Shown here piece after piece: positions 1 through 8,130 of a stretch of 27,761 bases of DNA. Source of the stretch: an uncultured Collinsella sp. (GTDB lineage: Bacteria > Actinomycetota > Coriobacteriia > Coriobacteriales > Coriobacteriaceae); NCBI GenBank assembly GCA_902470895.1, contig CABRID010000011.1, forward strand, positions 1 to 27,761, in the 5' to 3' direction. Within the stretch, counting starts at the first letter, position 1; each line of letters starts with the position of its first letter. The position numbers were made by a program, and so were the translations under genes. The notes beneath the pieces are model-generated. The model saw only the letters and a list, made by a program, of their open reading frames with translations. It was not told the origin of the DNA and did no database searches.

Positions 1-7
1 TCTTCCG

Positions 8-26
8 GGGCCGGCCGGTCCGGCCC
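8..26. other. GC-rich short hairpin at window start
   Basis: GGGCCGG (8-14) and CCGGCCC (20-26) form a perfect 7-bp GC stem around a 5-nt loop. No T-run follows on the plus strand, so a terminator role is not supported by sequence alone. It probably belongs to the 3' end of a gene upstream of the window. Confidence 0.3.
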
Positions 27-41
27 TCAGGGTATCGGGTT

Positions 42-77
42 CCCACATTCATCCGTACATGTACGGATGAATGTGGG
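42..77. repeat. 36-bp perfect palindrome upstream of ftsE
   Basis: The 18-nt arm CCCACATTCATCCGTACA (42-59) is followed directly by its exact reverse complement (60-77), giving a perfect palindrome with no spacer. Its right end runs into a GGGAGG ribosome-binding-like sequence (75-80). It could be a cruciform or hairpin, a dimeric regulator site or a member of an interspersed repeat family. Function unknown. Confidence 0.85.
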
Positions 78-87
78 AGGTGTTCGG

Positions 88-192
88 ATGAAGGCGATAA
101 TCAAGGCGGCCGACGGGATCCCTAACCACGCCATGCTTCTTATGTGCAGCAAAGCTAATGCTGCTAAAATACAAAGCGCTCATGTAGTTTAA
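88..192 (+). CDS. possible 34-aa small ORF between palindrome and ftsE
   Basis: An ATG at 88 follows GGGAGG (75-80) at 7 nt and opens a 34-codon frame, beginning MKAIIKAADG and ending at TAA 190-192, 23 nt before the ftsE start. The peptide contains a short moderately hydrophobic stretch (AMLLM) and no recognised domain. The ribosome-binding site is good, but the frame is short and its codon use is not as strongly G/C-ending as neighbouring genes. It may be a leader peptide, a small gene or chance. I do not recognise it. Confidence 0.25.
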   Translation: MKAIIKAADGIPNHAMLLMCSKANAAKIQSAHVV

Positions 193-215
193 ACGCACGA
201 CGATAAGGAGCACCA

Positions 216-1436
216 GTGGGTAACCACTTCCGTACCTCCGGTGCGGGCGATGATGCCCCCAAGACGCAGGCAGGCGTCCAGGGCAGTCGTTTCGCCACTC
301 CGGATTCAGAGGGCCAGCCTGTTGCTCAGGCCCCCGCTCAGCCGGCAGATCAGGCACAGCCGGCATCCGATCCCTTTGCCTACAATCCAACCAGCGATGT
401 CGCGCTTTCCGGCACGGCGGGTTTTGAGCCCGTTCAGGCCGTGACCGCTCGCGTGGAGCAGCCTCAGGCTGGTGCCGCCACGCCGCAGCCTACCATGGCC
501 GGCATTCCCGACCCCTTGGCCCCTGCGACGCCGGCTCCTCAGCCTGCGCAGTCCGGTCTCTTTGCCGCTATTCCCGACCCCACGCAGCCTGCTGCCCCGG
601 TGGTCGAGAGCGATCAGGCAGCCGAGGTCGCAAGCCTCGATAACGCGCTCAACAACCCCGATTTTACGTCGGTGTTTGCGCCCATCGATCCGCAGGCCAG
701 CCGCAAGAAGATGGCCAAGCAGGCCGGTGTCGAGCCCGTCATCCTTATGGAGCATGTCACCAAGATCTATCCGGCACAGCCCAACAAGCCTGCACTCGAC
801 GACATCAACATCGAGATCTATCCGGGCGAGTTCGTCTTCCTGGTCGGTCACTCCGGCTCGGGTAAGACCACGCTGCTGTCGACGCTCAACCGCGACGTCA
901 AGCCGACGAGCGGCCGCATCCTGGTTGCCGGTCAGGACCTCATGAAGATCAAGAACCGCAAGGTTCCGTTCCTGCGCCGCCAGATTGGCGCCGTGTTCCA
1001 GGACTTTAAGCTTCTGCCGCAAAAGACCGCCTACGAAAACGTGGCGTTTGCCCTGCAGTGCATCGGCAAGCCCAAGGGCGTCATTCGCAGCCAGGTGCCC
1101 GAGGTGCTGCGCCTGGTCGGTCTGGCCGATCAGATGGACTCGCTGCCCGACCAGCTTTCCGGTGGCGAGCAGCAGCGCGTTGCCGTCGCCCGTGCTATGG
1201 TCAACCGTCCGCCGCTGCTGATTTGCGACGAGCCCACGGGCAACCTCGACCCGGCGATCTCGCTGGGCATCATGAAGCTGCTTGAGCGTATTAACCGCAC
1301 CGGCACCACCGTGATCGTCGCCACGCACGACCGCGAGATGGTCGATAGCATGCACCGTCGCGTGATCGCCCTCGAGGGCGGCCACGTCATCCGCGACCAG
1401 GAGAGGGGAGGTTACGGCAACTATGGCACCAACTAA
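216..1436 (+). CDS. ftsE: FtsE cell-division ATP-binding protein with long disordered N-terminal extension
   Basis: This is the ATPase of the FtsEX complex, which couples ATP hydrolysis at the division septum to activation of peptidoglycan hydrolases. The ABC domain spans about residues 175-396 and is complete: Walker A GHSGSGKT (211-218), signature LSGGEQQR (314-321), Walker B LLICDE (334-339) and the H-loop His371. The protein has 406 residues against about 220-230 for typical FtsE. The extra ~175 residues at the N-terminus are rich in Pro, Ala and Gln with no visible fold. The GTG start at 216 is preceded by AAGGAG (205-210), and the extension is in frame with no strong internal site before the ABC domain, so it appears genuine. 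ftsX overlaps its 3' end by 14 nt, indicating translational coupling. A weak TAAAAT (165-170) may be a -10 element. Confidence 0.95.
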   Translation: MGNHFRTSGAGDDAPKTQAGVQGSRFATPDSEGQPVAQAPAQPADQAQPASDPFAYNPTSDVALSGTAGFEPVQAVTARVEQPQAGAATPQPTMAGIPDPLAPATPAPQPAQSGLFAAIPDPTQPAAPVVESDQAAEVASLDNALNNPDFTSVFAPIDPQASRKKMAKQAGVEPVILMEHVTKIYPAQPNKPALDDINIEIYPGEFVFLVGHSGSGKTTLLSTLNRDVKPTSGRILVAGQDLMKIKNRKVPFLRRQIGAVFQDFKLLPQKTAYENVAFALQCIGKPKGVIRSQVPEVLRLVGLADQMDSLPDQLSGGEQQRVAVARAMVNRPPLLICDEPTGNLDPAISLGIMKLLERINRTGTTVIVATHDREMVDSMHRRVIALEGGHVIRDQERGGYGNYGTN

Positions 1437-2343
1437 CGTGGGCTACTCCTTCAAAGAGGCAATCAGCCACTTCTTCCGTAACTGGACTACCTCGCTCGGC
1501 GCCGTCATCACGATCTTCCTTTCGCTGTTTATCATCGGCCTGTTCATCATGGGCTCTGCGATGCTGAACTCCGTGATCGGCACCGTCGAGGATCAGGTTG
1601 TCATCAACGCGTTCATTAGTGATGACGCCGATCAGGCCGATGTTCAGGCTTTTGAGGCCGAGCTTAAGACGTGGAATAACGTCAAGTCCGTGACCTATAA
1701 GGACAAGGACGACGCGCTGGCCGAGTATACGAGCAAGATGTCGGGCAACGCCGACGCCACCATGAGCGCGCTCGATGGCCAGAACCCGCTGCCGGCTTCC
1801 TTCGCTATTGAGATGGACGATCCGTCCAAGGTCGAGAGCACGGCAAAGAAGCTCAAGAAGGATGCCGATTTCCAGAAGATCGCGGATGACGGCGACGTCA
1901 ACGCGAGCGTGCTGTACGGCCAGGAGGAAGTGAGCCGCCTGTTCCAGGTGACCAACTACATCCGCATCGCCGCCGTGGTGCTCGTTGGTCTTCTGACCTT
2001 TATCGCATTCATCTTCATCAACAACACGATTCGCCTGTCCATCACGGCGCGTCGTCGTGAGATTGCGATTATGCGTCTGGTCGGCGCCAGCAACGGCTTC
2101 ATTCGTGGCCCGTTTATCACCGAGGGCGTGCTGCAGGCCATTTTGGGCTCGCTGCTTTCCATCGGCGTTCTGGAGCTGCTGCGCAATCTGATGATTCCGC
2201 GTCTGCAGGAGAGTATCGGCTGGATGTCGTTTGCCCTGCCGATGCAGTATTACCTGGTGACCTATGCTGCGCTGATTCTGGTCGGCGTGATTATCGGTCT
2301 CTTTGGTTCTGCCATAGCCATGCGCCGCTACCTGCGCGTGTAG
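1423..2343 (+). CDS. ftsX: FtsX cell-division membrane protein
   Basis: FtsX is the membrane partner of FtsE and passes its conformational signal to an extracellular peptidoglycan hydrolase. The 306-residue sequence has the family layout: a short cytoplasmic N-terminus, TM1 at about residues 24-46, an extracellular domain of about 130 residues (the part that binds hydrolases or adaptors), then three TM segments near 180-203, 232-252 and 276-298. The motif after TM2, NNTIRLSITARRREIAIMRLVGAS, is typical of FtsX/MacB-type permeases (a split excerpt: NNTIRLSITARRR then EIAIMRLVGAS). The ATG at 1423 lies inside the end of ftsE with GGGGAGG at 1405-1411. The usual PcsB/CwlO-type hydrolase gene is not next to it; a terminator follows. 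Confidence 0.95.
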   Translation: MAPTNVGYSFKEAISHFFRNWTTSLGAVITIFLSLFIIGLFIMGSAMLNSVIGTVEDQVVINAFISDDADQADVQAFEAELKTWNNVKSVTYKDKDDALAEYTSKMSGNADATMSALDGQNPLPASFAIEMDDPSKVESTAKKLKKDADFQKIADDGDVNASVLYGQEEVSRLFQVTNYIRIAAVVLVGLLTFIAFIFINNTIRLSITARRREIAIMRLVGASNGFIRGPFITEGVLQAILGSLLSIGVLELLRNLMIPRLQESIGWMSFALPMQYYLVTYAALILVGVIIGLFGSAIAMRRYLRV

Positions 2344-2367
2344 GCATGCTTGGAATTCATCCCTTCC

Positions 2368-2401
2368 AACGGGTCGTCTCTTATGGGGCGGCCCGTTTTT
2401 T
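2368..2401 (+). terminator. rho-independent terminator after ftsEX
   Basis: AACGGGTCGTCTC (2368-2380) pairs through two or three G-U wobbles with GGGGCGGCCCGTT (2385-2397) around a TTAT loop, and six T's follow. It ends the ftsEX operon and isolates rnr. Confidence 0.85.
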
Positions 2402-2478
2402 GATCCCTAGGGGACGGCAGGATGGCGAATCATTTGGGTAGACTCTTTGGAGTTCGCAATCGATAGTTAGGAGGCGCC

Positions 2479-4614
2479 ATGGGGCGCAATAACAAGCATA
2501 AGCGTGGAGCTCGCAATAAGCGCGGGCCGGTGCGCAGCGAACGCCGTCCGAGCCTGACCGGGCGCGTGCAGCTCCATGAGCATGGCGCCTATGTCATAAC
2601 CGAGAGCGGCGACTACAAGGTCATGGGCCGCGGTAAACGCGAGATCATGGATGGCGATACCGTTGCCGTGAGCATAAAGAACAGCCCGCACGGTGAGCGG
2701 CGCGCCGTGATCGAAGGCGTGGTTGAGCGCGCAGCCATAAGCGTGGTGGGTACGTACCAGACCGCCGGTCCGCTCGGTGTGATCGAGCCGCTCGATTCGC
2801 GCCTGAAGGCCGACTTCTTCATTTTGCCCGAGGATACCTCGGCGGATCGTCTGGGTGTCCACCCGGGTGATGCCGTTGTCGCGCGCATTTTGACCTACCC
2901 GACGCGCCTGGAATCGGGTACTGTGACGATCGAGCGCCGCATTGGCGGAGATGACGCGCCCGATTTGGGCGTTCAATATGTGATGGCGCGTTACGGCTAT
3001 ACCGATAGCTATCCCGAGGCCGCGCTAGACGAGGCCGAGGGGCTTTCGCTCGATGTGTCCGCGGCGCTTAAGGACCCGCTCCGCCGCGATCTGCGCGACC
3101 GCTTTGTCATCACGATCGACCCGGTCGACGCGCGCGACTTTGACGATGCCATTTCGCTGGAGCGCACGCCCGAGGGTGGCTACAAGCTGGGTGTGCATAT
3201 CGCCGACGTTTCACACTATGTGGCTTGGGACGGGCATATCGATCTTGAGGCTCGCCATCGTACGACATCGGTGTATCTGGCCGATCGCGTGCTTCCCATG
3301 CTGCCCGAACGCCTGTCCTGTGACCTGTGCTCGCTTCGCCCTGACGAGGACCGTCTTGCGTTTACCGTTGACATTGAGCTCGATGCACAGGGTCGCGTGC
3401 GGCATTACGATCCGTACCCCAGCGTGATTCGCTCGCGTGTGCGTATGGACTATGACGGCGCCGAGGCGCTGCTGGTGCGTGCCGGCGCGGTTGAGTATTC
3501 GGTGCTGGAGGGTGCGGCCGAGGATGTTGCGGCTGCCGAGACCTCGCGCGAGGAAGCGCTTGAGCGCGGTCTTGCGTGCGAGGAGGTCGCCCGCGGCTAC
3601 AACGTCGACCTCTGCGATTTCCTTGTCGCCGCCAACGAACTCGCCGAACTTCGCCGTCGTATCCGTCGCGCCCGCGGCTCGGTCGATTTTGACACGGCCG
3701 AGATTCGTGCTCTATTGGATGAGGACGGAGTGCCCGTGCAGATTGTGGCGCGTGAGCGTTCGTGTGCCACGTCGCTTATCGAGGAAGCCATGCTGCTCGC
3801 CAACGAGTGCGTTGCAGAGTGGCTGGCAGACCGTGATATCGAGGCCTGCTATCGCGTGCATGAGGATCCGAGCCCCGATAGCCTGCACGGTGCCGCCGTT
3901 GCGCTGGCGCAGCTAGGCATCATCGACGATCGCCGTGCTGCCGGTATTGCCCTGGGGAGCCCCGATGAGCTGCAGGCTGCAGTTGATGCTGCCGCCGGTA
4001 CGGCCAACGCACCGCTCGTCAACACGCTGCTTCTGCGCAGCATGCAGCGCGCGCTGTACAAGCCGCGCAACGAGGGCCACTTTGCGCTCGCCGCGCCGTG
4101 CTACTGTCACTTTACGAGTCCCATCCGTCGCTACCCCGATCTGGTGGTGCACCGCGTGCTCAAACTGCAGTTGGCCTATGAGCAGCTCGGCGGCAAGGAC
4201 GCCTTGGTCCGTACGCCGCGGCTGATCGGCAAGGGGCGCGAGTCGCTGCCGCGCATTCTGCCGCAGATCTGCCGCGCATGTAGCGATGCCGAGCGCGCGG
4301 CAGATGCCGCCAGCCATGCGACGCAAAAGATCAAGATTGCCCAGTACTATGAGGACCGTCTGGGTGAGCGCTATGCCGGAACCGTCTCGTGGGTTAGCAG
4401 CATAGGCCTTTTTGTGCGCTTGGACCTAACGCAGGTCGAAGGCTTGGTTTCGATCAAGAGCCTGGGCAACGAGTGGTTCGAGTTCGACGAGGATGCACTT
4501 ACGCTGACGGGCGCCGACACGGGGACTCGCTATGAACTGGGTCAGCGCGTGATTGTCGAGGTCTCGCGCGTCAATACCACGCGTGGGCACTTGGACTTTA
4601 AGCTTATCCATTAG
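2479..4614 (+). CDS. rnr: Ribonuclease R (RNB-family 3'-5' exoribonuclease)
   Basis: This processive, hydrolytic 3'-5' exoribonuclease degrades structured RNA and takes part in tmRNA-linked mRNA decay. Length is 711 residues, within the family range. A basic N-terminus leads into cold-shock/OB domains (about 25-190). The RNB catalytic domain starts near 205 and carries the DPVDARDFDDAI motif with metal-binding Asp214, Asp220, Asp222 and Asp223, the four-aspartate set of RNase II/R. A single S1 domain fills about 630-711. The Lys-rich C-terminal tail of E. coli RNase R is absent. ATG 2479 follows AGGAGG (2469-2474). In many bacteria rnr sits beside smpB; here smpB is about 8.6 kb downstream. 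Confidence 0.95.
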   Translation: MGRNNKHKRGARNKRGPVRSERRPSLTGRVQLHEHGAYVITESGDYKVMGRGKREIMDGDTVAVSIKNSPHGERRAVIEGVVERAAISVVGTYQTAGPLGVIEPLDSRLKADFFILPEDTSADRLGVHPGDAVVARILTYPTRLESGTVTIERRIGGDDAPDLGVQYVMARYGYTDSYPEAALDEAEGLSLDVSAALKDPLRRDLRDRFVITIDPVDARDFDDAISLERTPEGGYKLGVHIADVSHYVAWDGHIDLEARHRTTSVYLADRVLPMLPERLSCDLCSLRPDEDRLAFTVDIELDAQGRVRHYDPYPSVIRSRVRMDYDGAEALLVRAGAVEYSVLEGAAEDVAAAETSREEALERGLACEEVARGYNVDLCDFLVAANELAELRRRIRRARGSVDFDTAEIRALLDEDGVPVQIVARERSCATSLIEEAMLLANECVAEWLADRDIEACYRVHEDPSPDSLHGAAVALAQLGIIDDRRAAGIALGSPDELQAAVDAAAGTANAPLVNTLLLRSMQRALYKPRNEGHFALAAPCYCHFTSPIRRYPDLVVHRVLKLQLAYEQLGGKDALVRTPRLIGKGRESLPRILPQICRACSDAERAADAASHATQKIKIAQYYEDRLGERYAGTVSWVSSIGLFVRLDLTQVEGLVSIKSLGNEWFEFDEDALTLTGADTGTRYELGQRVIVEVSRVNTTRGHLDFKLIH

Positions 4615-4642
4615 CCAAATCCCGACTCGTGGCGGGAGAGCG

Positions 4643-4675
4643 GAGGGCGGTCTTTCGGGGCCGCCCTTCGCATTT
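4643..4675 (+). terminator. probable terminator after rnr
   Basis: AGGGCGG (4644-4650) pairs with CCGCCCT (4661-4667) around a 10-nt loop, followed by a short T-containing tract (TTCGCATTTG). The stem is strong and the T-run weak. Confidence 0.55.
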
Positions 4676-4733
4676 GAATCGTGGCTACCTTGCCGTCTGC
4701 TCGGTCGCCCGCTTACCTGCTATTTGAGAGGTG

Positions 4734-4773
4734 AAACCTACCAAAATAAACCTGTCCCTTTTTGGCAGGTTTA
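4734..4773. repeat. overlapping alternative inverted repeats upstream of recombinase
   Basis: TAAACCTG (4747-4754) pairs perfectly with CAGGTTTA (4766-4773). A second copy, AAACCTACCAAAA (4734-4746), can pair with the same right arm extended to TTTTTGGCAGGTTT (4759-4772) with one mismatch. The two hairpins are mutually exclusive. The segment lies 19 nt before the recombinase start. It may be a recombinase binding site, an attenuator or an interspersed repeat. Confidence 0.5.
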
Positions 4774-4791
4774 CAAGAAAGCGGGGATGAG

Positions 4792-5397
4792 ATGGCGACG
4801 GTGTACGGTTATGCGCGGGTGAGTTCGCGCGATCAGAATCTGAACCGGCAGCTGGATGCGCTGGGCGCCTATGGCGTGGGCTCGGCGAATATTTATGCCG
4901 ACCATGCGAGCGGCAAGGACTTCGATCGACCGCGTTATCGCGAGCTGCTGCACGTCTTGGGAGACGGGGACGTGCTGGTGGTGCTTTCTATCGACCGACT
5001 TGGCCGTAATTACTCCGAGATTCTTGAGGAATGGCGACGCATTACCAAGGAGCTCGGGGTTGCCATTGTGGTGTTGGACATGCCATTGCTTGACACGCGC
5101 GCTAGGGCCAGCGGCGCGCCGGATGTGACCAACGTCCTGATTGCCGATATTGTGCTGCAACTGCTGAGCTACGTGGCGCAGGTAGAGCGCGAGAATATCC
5201 ATCGGCGCCAAGCGGAGGGAATTGCAGCGGCGCGGGCGCGAGGGGTCCGTTTCGGTCGACCTCGCAAGCCGTGCCCTCCTCAGTTTGAGCTGGTGCGCGA
5301 TAGCTATGAGGCGGGCGATATTACCCGCAGCCAGGCGGCAAAGTGCCTGGGCGTGTGCGTGGGGACGTTCGATCGCTGGATGCGCGAGGCGGGGTAG
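4792..5397 (+). CDS. Small serine recombinase (resolvase/invertase family)
   Basis: The product is a site-specific DNA recombinase of the small serine (Tn3 resolvase/Hin) group that cuts DNA through a 5'-phosphoserine link. The catalytic domain begins MATVYGYARVSS with nucleophile Ser11; conserved D-R-P-R-Y (near residue 43) and IDRLGRN follow. A long helix with QVERENIHRRQAEGI leads to a C-terminal helix-turn-helix, SQAAKCLGVCVGTFDRWM. At 201 residues it is full length for the group. I chose ATG 4792 because homologous proteins start just before this motif; an upstream in-frame TTG at 4762 lies inside the hairpin segment. No transposase, cargo or clear pair of crossover sites is visible, so it may be a domesticated recombinase or the residue of a mobile element. 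Confidence 0.88.
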   Translation: MATVYGYARVSSRDQNLNRQLDALGAYGVGSANIYADHASGKDFDRPRYRELLHVLGDGDVLVVLSIDRLGRNYSEILEEWRRITKELGVAIVVLDMPLLDTRARASGAPDVTNVLIADIVLQLLSYVAQVERENIHRRQAEGIAAARARGVRFGRPRKPCPPQFELVRDSYEAGDITRSQAAKCLGVCVGTFDRWMREAG

Positions 5398-5501
5398 GGG
5401 TTTGCGTCGCTTTGTCGCTTCCTGTTGCGATTCAAATTTTGATACGGTGACGATGCCATTTGGGGCTACACTCGCTGATATTCAAAAAAGGAGGTTGGCC
5501 C

Positions 5502-6083
5502 TTGGCGCGCGTAAAACAAATAATCGGATGGACCGCAATTGTTCTGTTCGTTGCAACGCTGGCGGGCATCTGGGTGCTGACGGAGCAAAATGCGGTGGAG
5601 ACGTCGTTGCTGAGCGAGTCTACCGCGCGTGTGGTGGAGGGCCAGGCTACGGGCGTTCAGGCTGTCGATGCCACGGGTGAAGCTCAGGCGGAGAACGGAA
5701 TGACCGGGGGCACCGATTCGGCTGCCTCGAATGTCCGGTCTGGCCGACTTGCTTCCATTCGCATGTGGGTGGGCACGAACGTCCGTCGCGTTGCCCATAC
5801 CGTAGAGTTTTTCTTCGTCGGATTGTTCGCCTCCGTGGTCGTGGTTTGCTTTTCCAGGCGTCCGTGGAGCGTATGCTCCCGTTGCGTGCCCGTATTGCTC
5901 TTTTGCGCCGCCTGCTCCGTTGGCGATCAGGTACATAAGATCATTGTTCCCGGCAGGCATTTCGACGTTATCGATTTAGGATTCGATGCTGCGGGCTATG
6001 TCACCGCCATGCTGTTGGTATTGCTGGCAGCGGCGTTGGTGCGCCATGCGACTCGGCCGATCGGCGCCCATGCGAGGCGCTAG
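5502..6083 (+). CDS. VanZ-like family membrane protein
   Basis: A 193-residue membrane protein with the VanZ-like pattern. TM1 lies near residues 8-25 and a polar Ser/Thr/Glu-rich extracytoplasmic stretch follows. The conserved His99-x-x-Glu102 begins the second hydrophobic segment (VAHTVEFFFVGLF). Later come GDQVHKIIVPGRHFDVIDLG, matching the family's Asp...PGR...Asp motif, and a final TM segment. VanZ itself gives low-level teicoplanin resistance; most family members have no known substrate. The TTG start at 5502 is chosen because AAGGAGG (5488-5494) is 7 nt upstream; an upstream ATG at 5460 has no such site. The polar insert between TM1 and the HxxE helix is longer than usual. Confidence 0.72.
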   Translation: MARVKQIIGWTAIVLFVATLAGIWVLTEQNAVETSLLSESTARVVEGQATGVQAVDATGEAQAENGMTGGTDSAASNVRSGRLASIRMWVGTNVRRVAHTVEFFFVGLFASVVVVCFSRRPWSVCSRCVPVLLFCAACSVGDQVHKIIVPGRHFDVIDLGFDAAGYVTAMLLVLLAAALVRHATRPIGAHARR

Positions 6084-6164
6084 CCGGTAACAAACCCGTT
6101 TCTGATAATGCAGCCTCGTTGAATTATTTTGTGTCGCGCGTATTTCCGAGCGGTCGGATTTGAG

Positions 6165-6192
6165 GGGCGAGCGGTAGAACGCTCGCCCTTTG
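6165..6192 (+). terminator. probable terminator before the mur cluster
   Basis: GGGCGAGCG (6165-6173) pairs perfectly with CGCTCGCCC (6180-6188) around a 6-nt loop, followed by TTTG. The stem is strong and the T-run short. It separates the VanZ-like gene from the mur genes. Confidence 0.6.
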
Positions 6193-6202
6193 TGCGCCAC
6201 GA

Positions 6203-6221
6203 TGCGGCACAATGTACCGCA
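6203..6221. promoter_or_regulatory. candidate operator for the RpiR/MurR-type regulator
   Basis: TGCGGCACAATGTACCGCA is a 19-bp near-perfect palindrome (one mismatched pair, central A) located 67 nt before the regulator's start codon. RpiR-family regulators often bind palindromes ahead of their own operon. The assignment is inferred from position and symmetry only. Confidence 0.4.
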
Positions 6222-6287
6222 AAAGCTGTTTGTATCCGGTACGAATCGTTCGTTGGTCTTTAATTCTTCTCAACGGAGGTGTTTGAG

Positions 6288-7139
6288 ATGGCAAACGGAT
6301 TGCTTTTGCGGCTTCGCGAGCGTGAGCTCAGCGCGAGCCCGGCGGAACGCAATGTCATCGCATATGTAAGCGCTCATCCGCACGAGGTGGTCGGGCTGTC
6401 CGTCCGCGGTCTTGCCGATGTCACGTTCTCCTCGCCCTCGAGCATTTTGCGCTTTTGCAAGCGTTTGGGTTTTGCGGGCTACAAGGAGTTCCAGCGCGAA
6501 CTGATTGCCGAGCTGGCGCTCTTAGGTGACAAGAAAGACGTAGCCCTCGAGGACATCTCCATGGATGACAGCGTCGAACGTATCGTGGGGAAGGTGATGA
6601 AAAGCAACGTGCGCACGATCGAGGCGACGGCGCGAACGCTCGATTACACCGTCTTGGAGCGATGCGCGGCCCGTCTTAAGCGGGCACGCGCGGTCAATCT
6701 GTTCGGTATTGGTGCCTCTCGTTTGGTCGCGCACGACCTGGCGCAAAAGCTCATGCGTGTCGACAAAGAGTGCCATCTGTACGACGACTGGCATGATCAG
6801 CTCTTATGTGCCAAGAACATGCATGAGGGCGATATGGCAATCGCCTTTAGCTACTCGGGCTTGACGCAAGAGGTGCTGGACTGCACCGCCGAGGCTCAAC
6901 GTCACAACTGTCCCGTTGTGGCCGTTACCAAAGTAGATGGATCATCCAAGCTTGCCACCATGGCCGATGCTGTGCTCGGCGTTGCTGCGAGTGAACCCTT
7001 GGTCCGCAGCGGTGCCATGGCTTCGCGTATGGCCCAGCTTATGGTTGTCGATGCCCTGTACGCTGCTTACGTTGCCAGCGACTACGAACGGGCGACGCAT
7101 GTCATTAAGCAAAACTACATCGAGAAACAGGAAAGATGA
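6288..7139 (+). CDS. murR: RpiR-family transcriptional regulator, probably MurR
   Basis: This 283-residue protein has an N-terminal RpiR helix-turn-helix domain (about 1-77, with VRGLADVTFSSPSSILRFCKRLGFAGYKEFQ) and a C-terminal SIS phosphosugar-binding domain (about 107-250, with FGIGASRLVAHDLAQKLMR and SYSGLTQE). In E. coli MurR represses murQP and responds to MurNAc-6-phosphate, and the location directly before murQ supports the same role. ATG 6288 was chosen because GGAGG (6275-6279) sits 8 nt upstream; the GTG at 6279 overlaps that site. The murQ start follows its stop by 10 nt, so the genes are cotranscribed. The effector is inferred from context. Confidence 0.85.
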   Translation: MANGLLLRLRERELSASPAERNVIAYVSAHPHEVVGLSVRGLADVTFSSPSSILRFCKRLGFAGYKEFQRELIAELALLGDKKDVALEDISMDDSVERIVGKVMKSNVRTIEATARTLDYTVLERCAARLKRARAVNLFGIGASRLVAHDLAQKLMRVDKECHLYDDWHDQLLCAKNMHEGDMAIAFSYSGLTQEVLDCTAEAQRHNCPVVAVTKVDGSSKLATMADAVLGVAASEPLVRSGAMASRMAQLMVVDALYAAYVASDYERATHVIKQNYIEKQER

Positions 7140-7149
7140 GGTGAATGAA

Positions 7150-8073
<924 letters not shown>

Positions 8074-8130
8074 GTGCGCGGCGTGAGCTGATATGACATC
8101 CAAACGAGATACCCAATACAAGGAGGAGTT

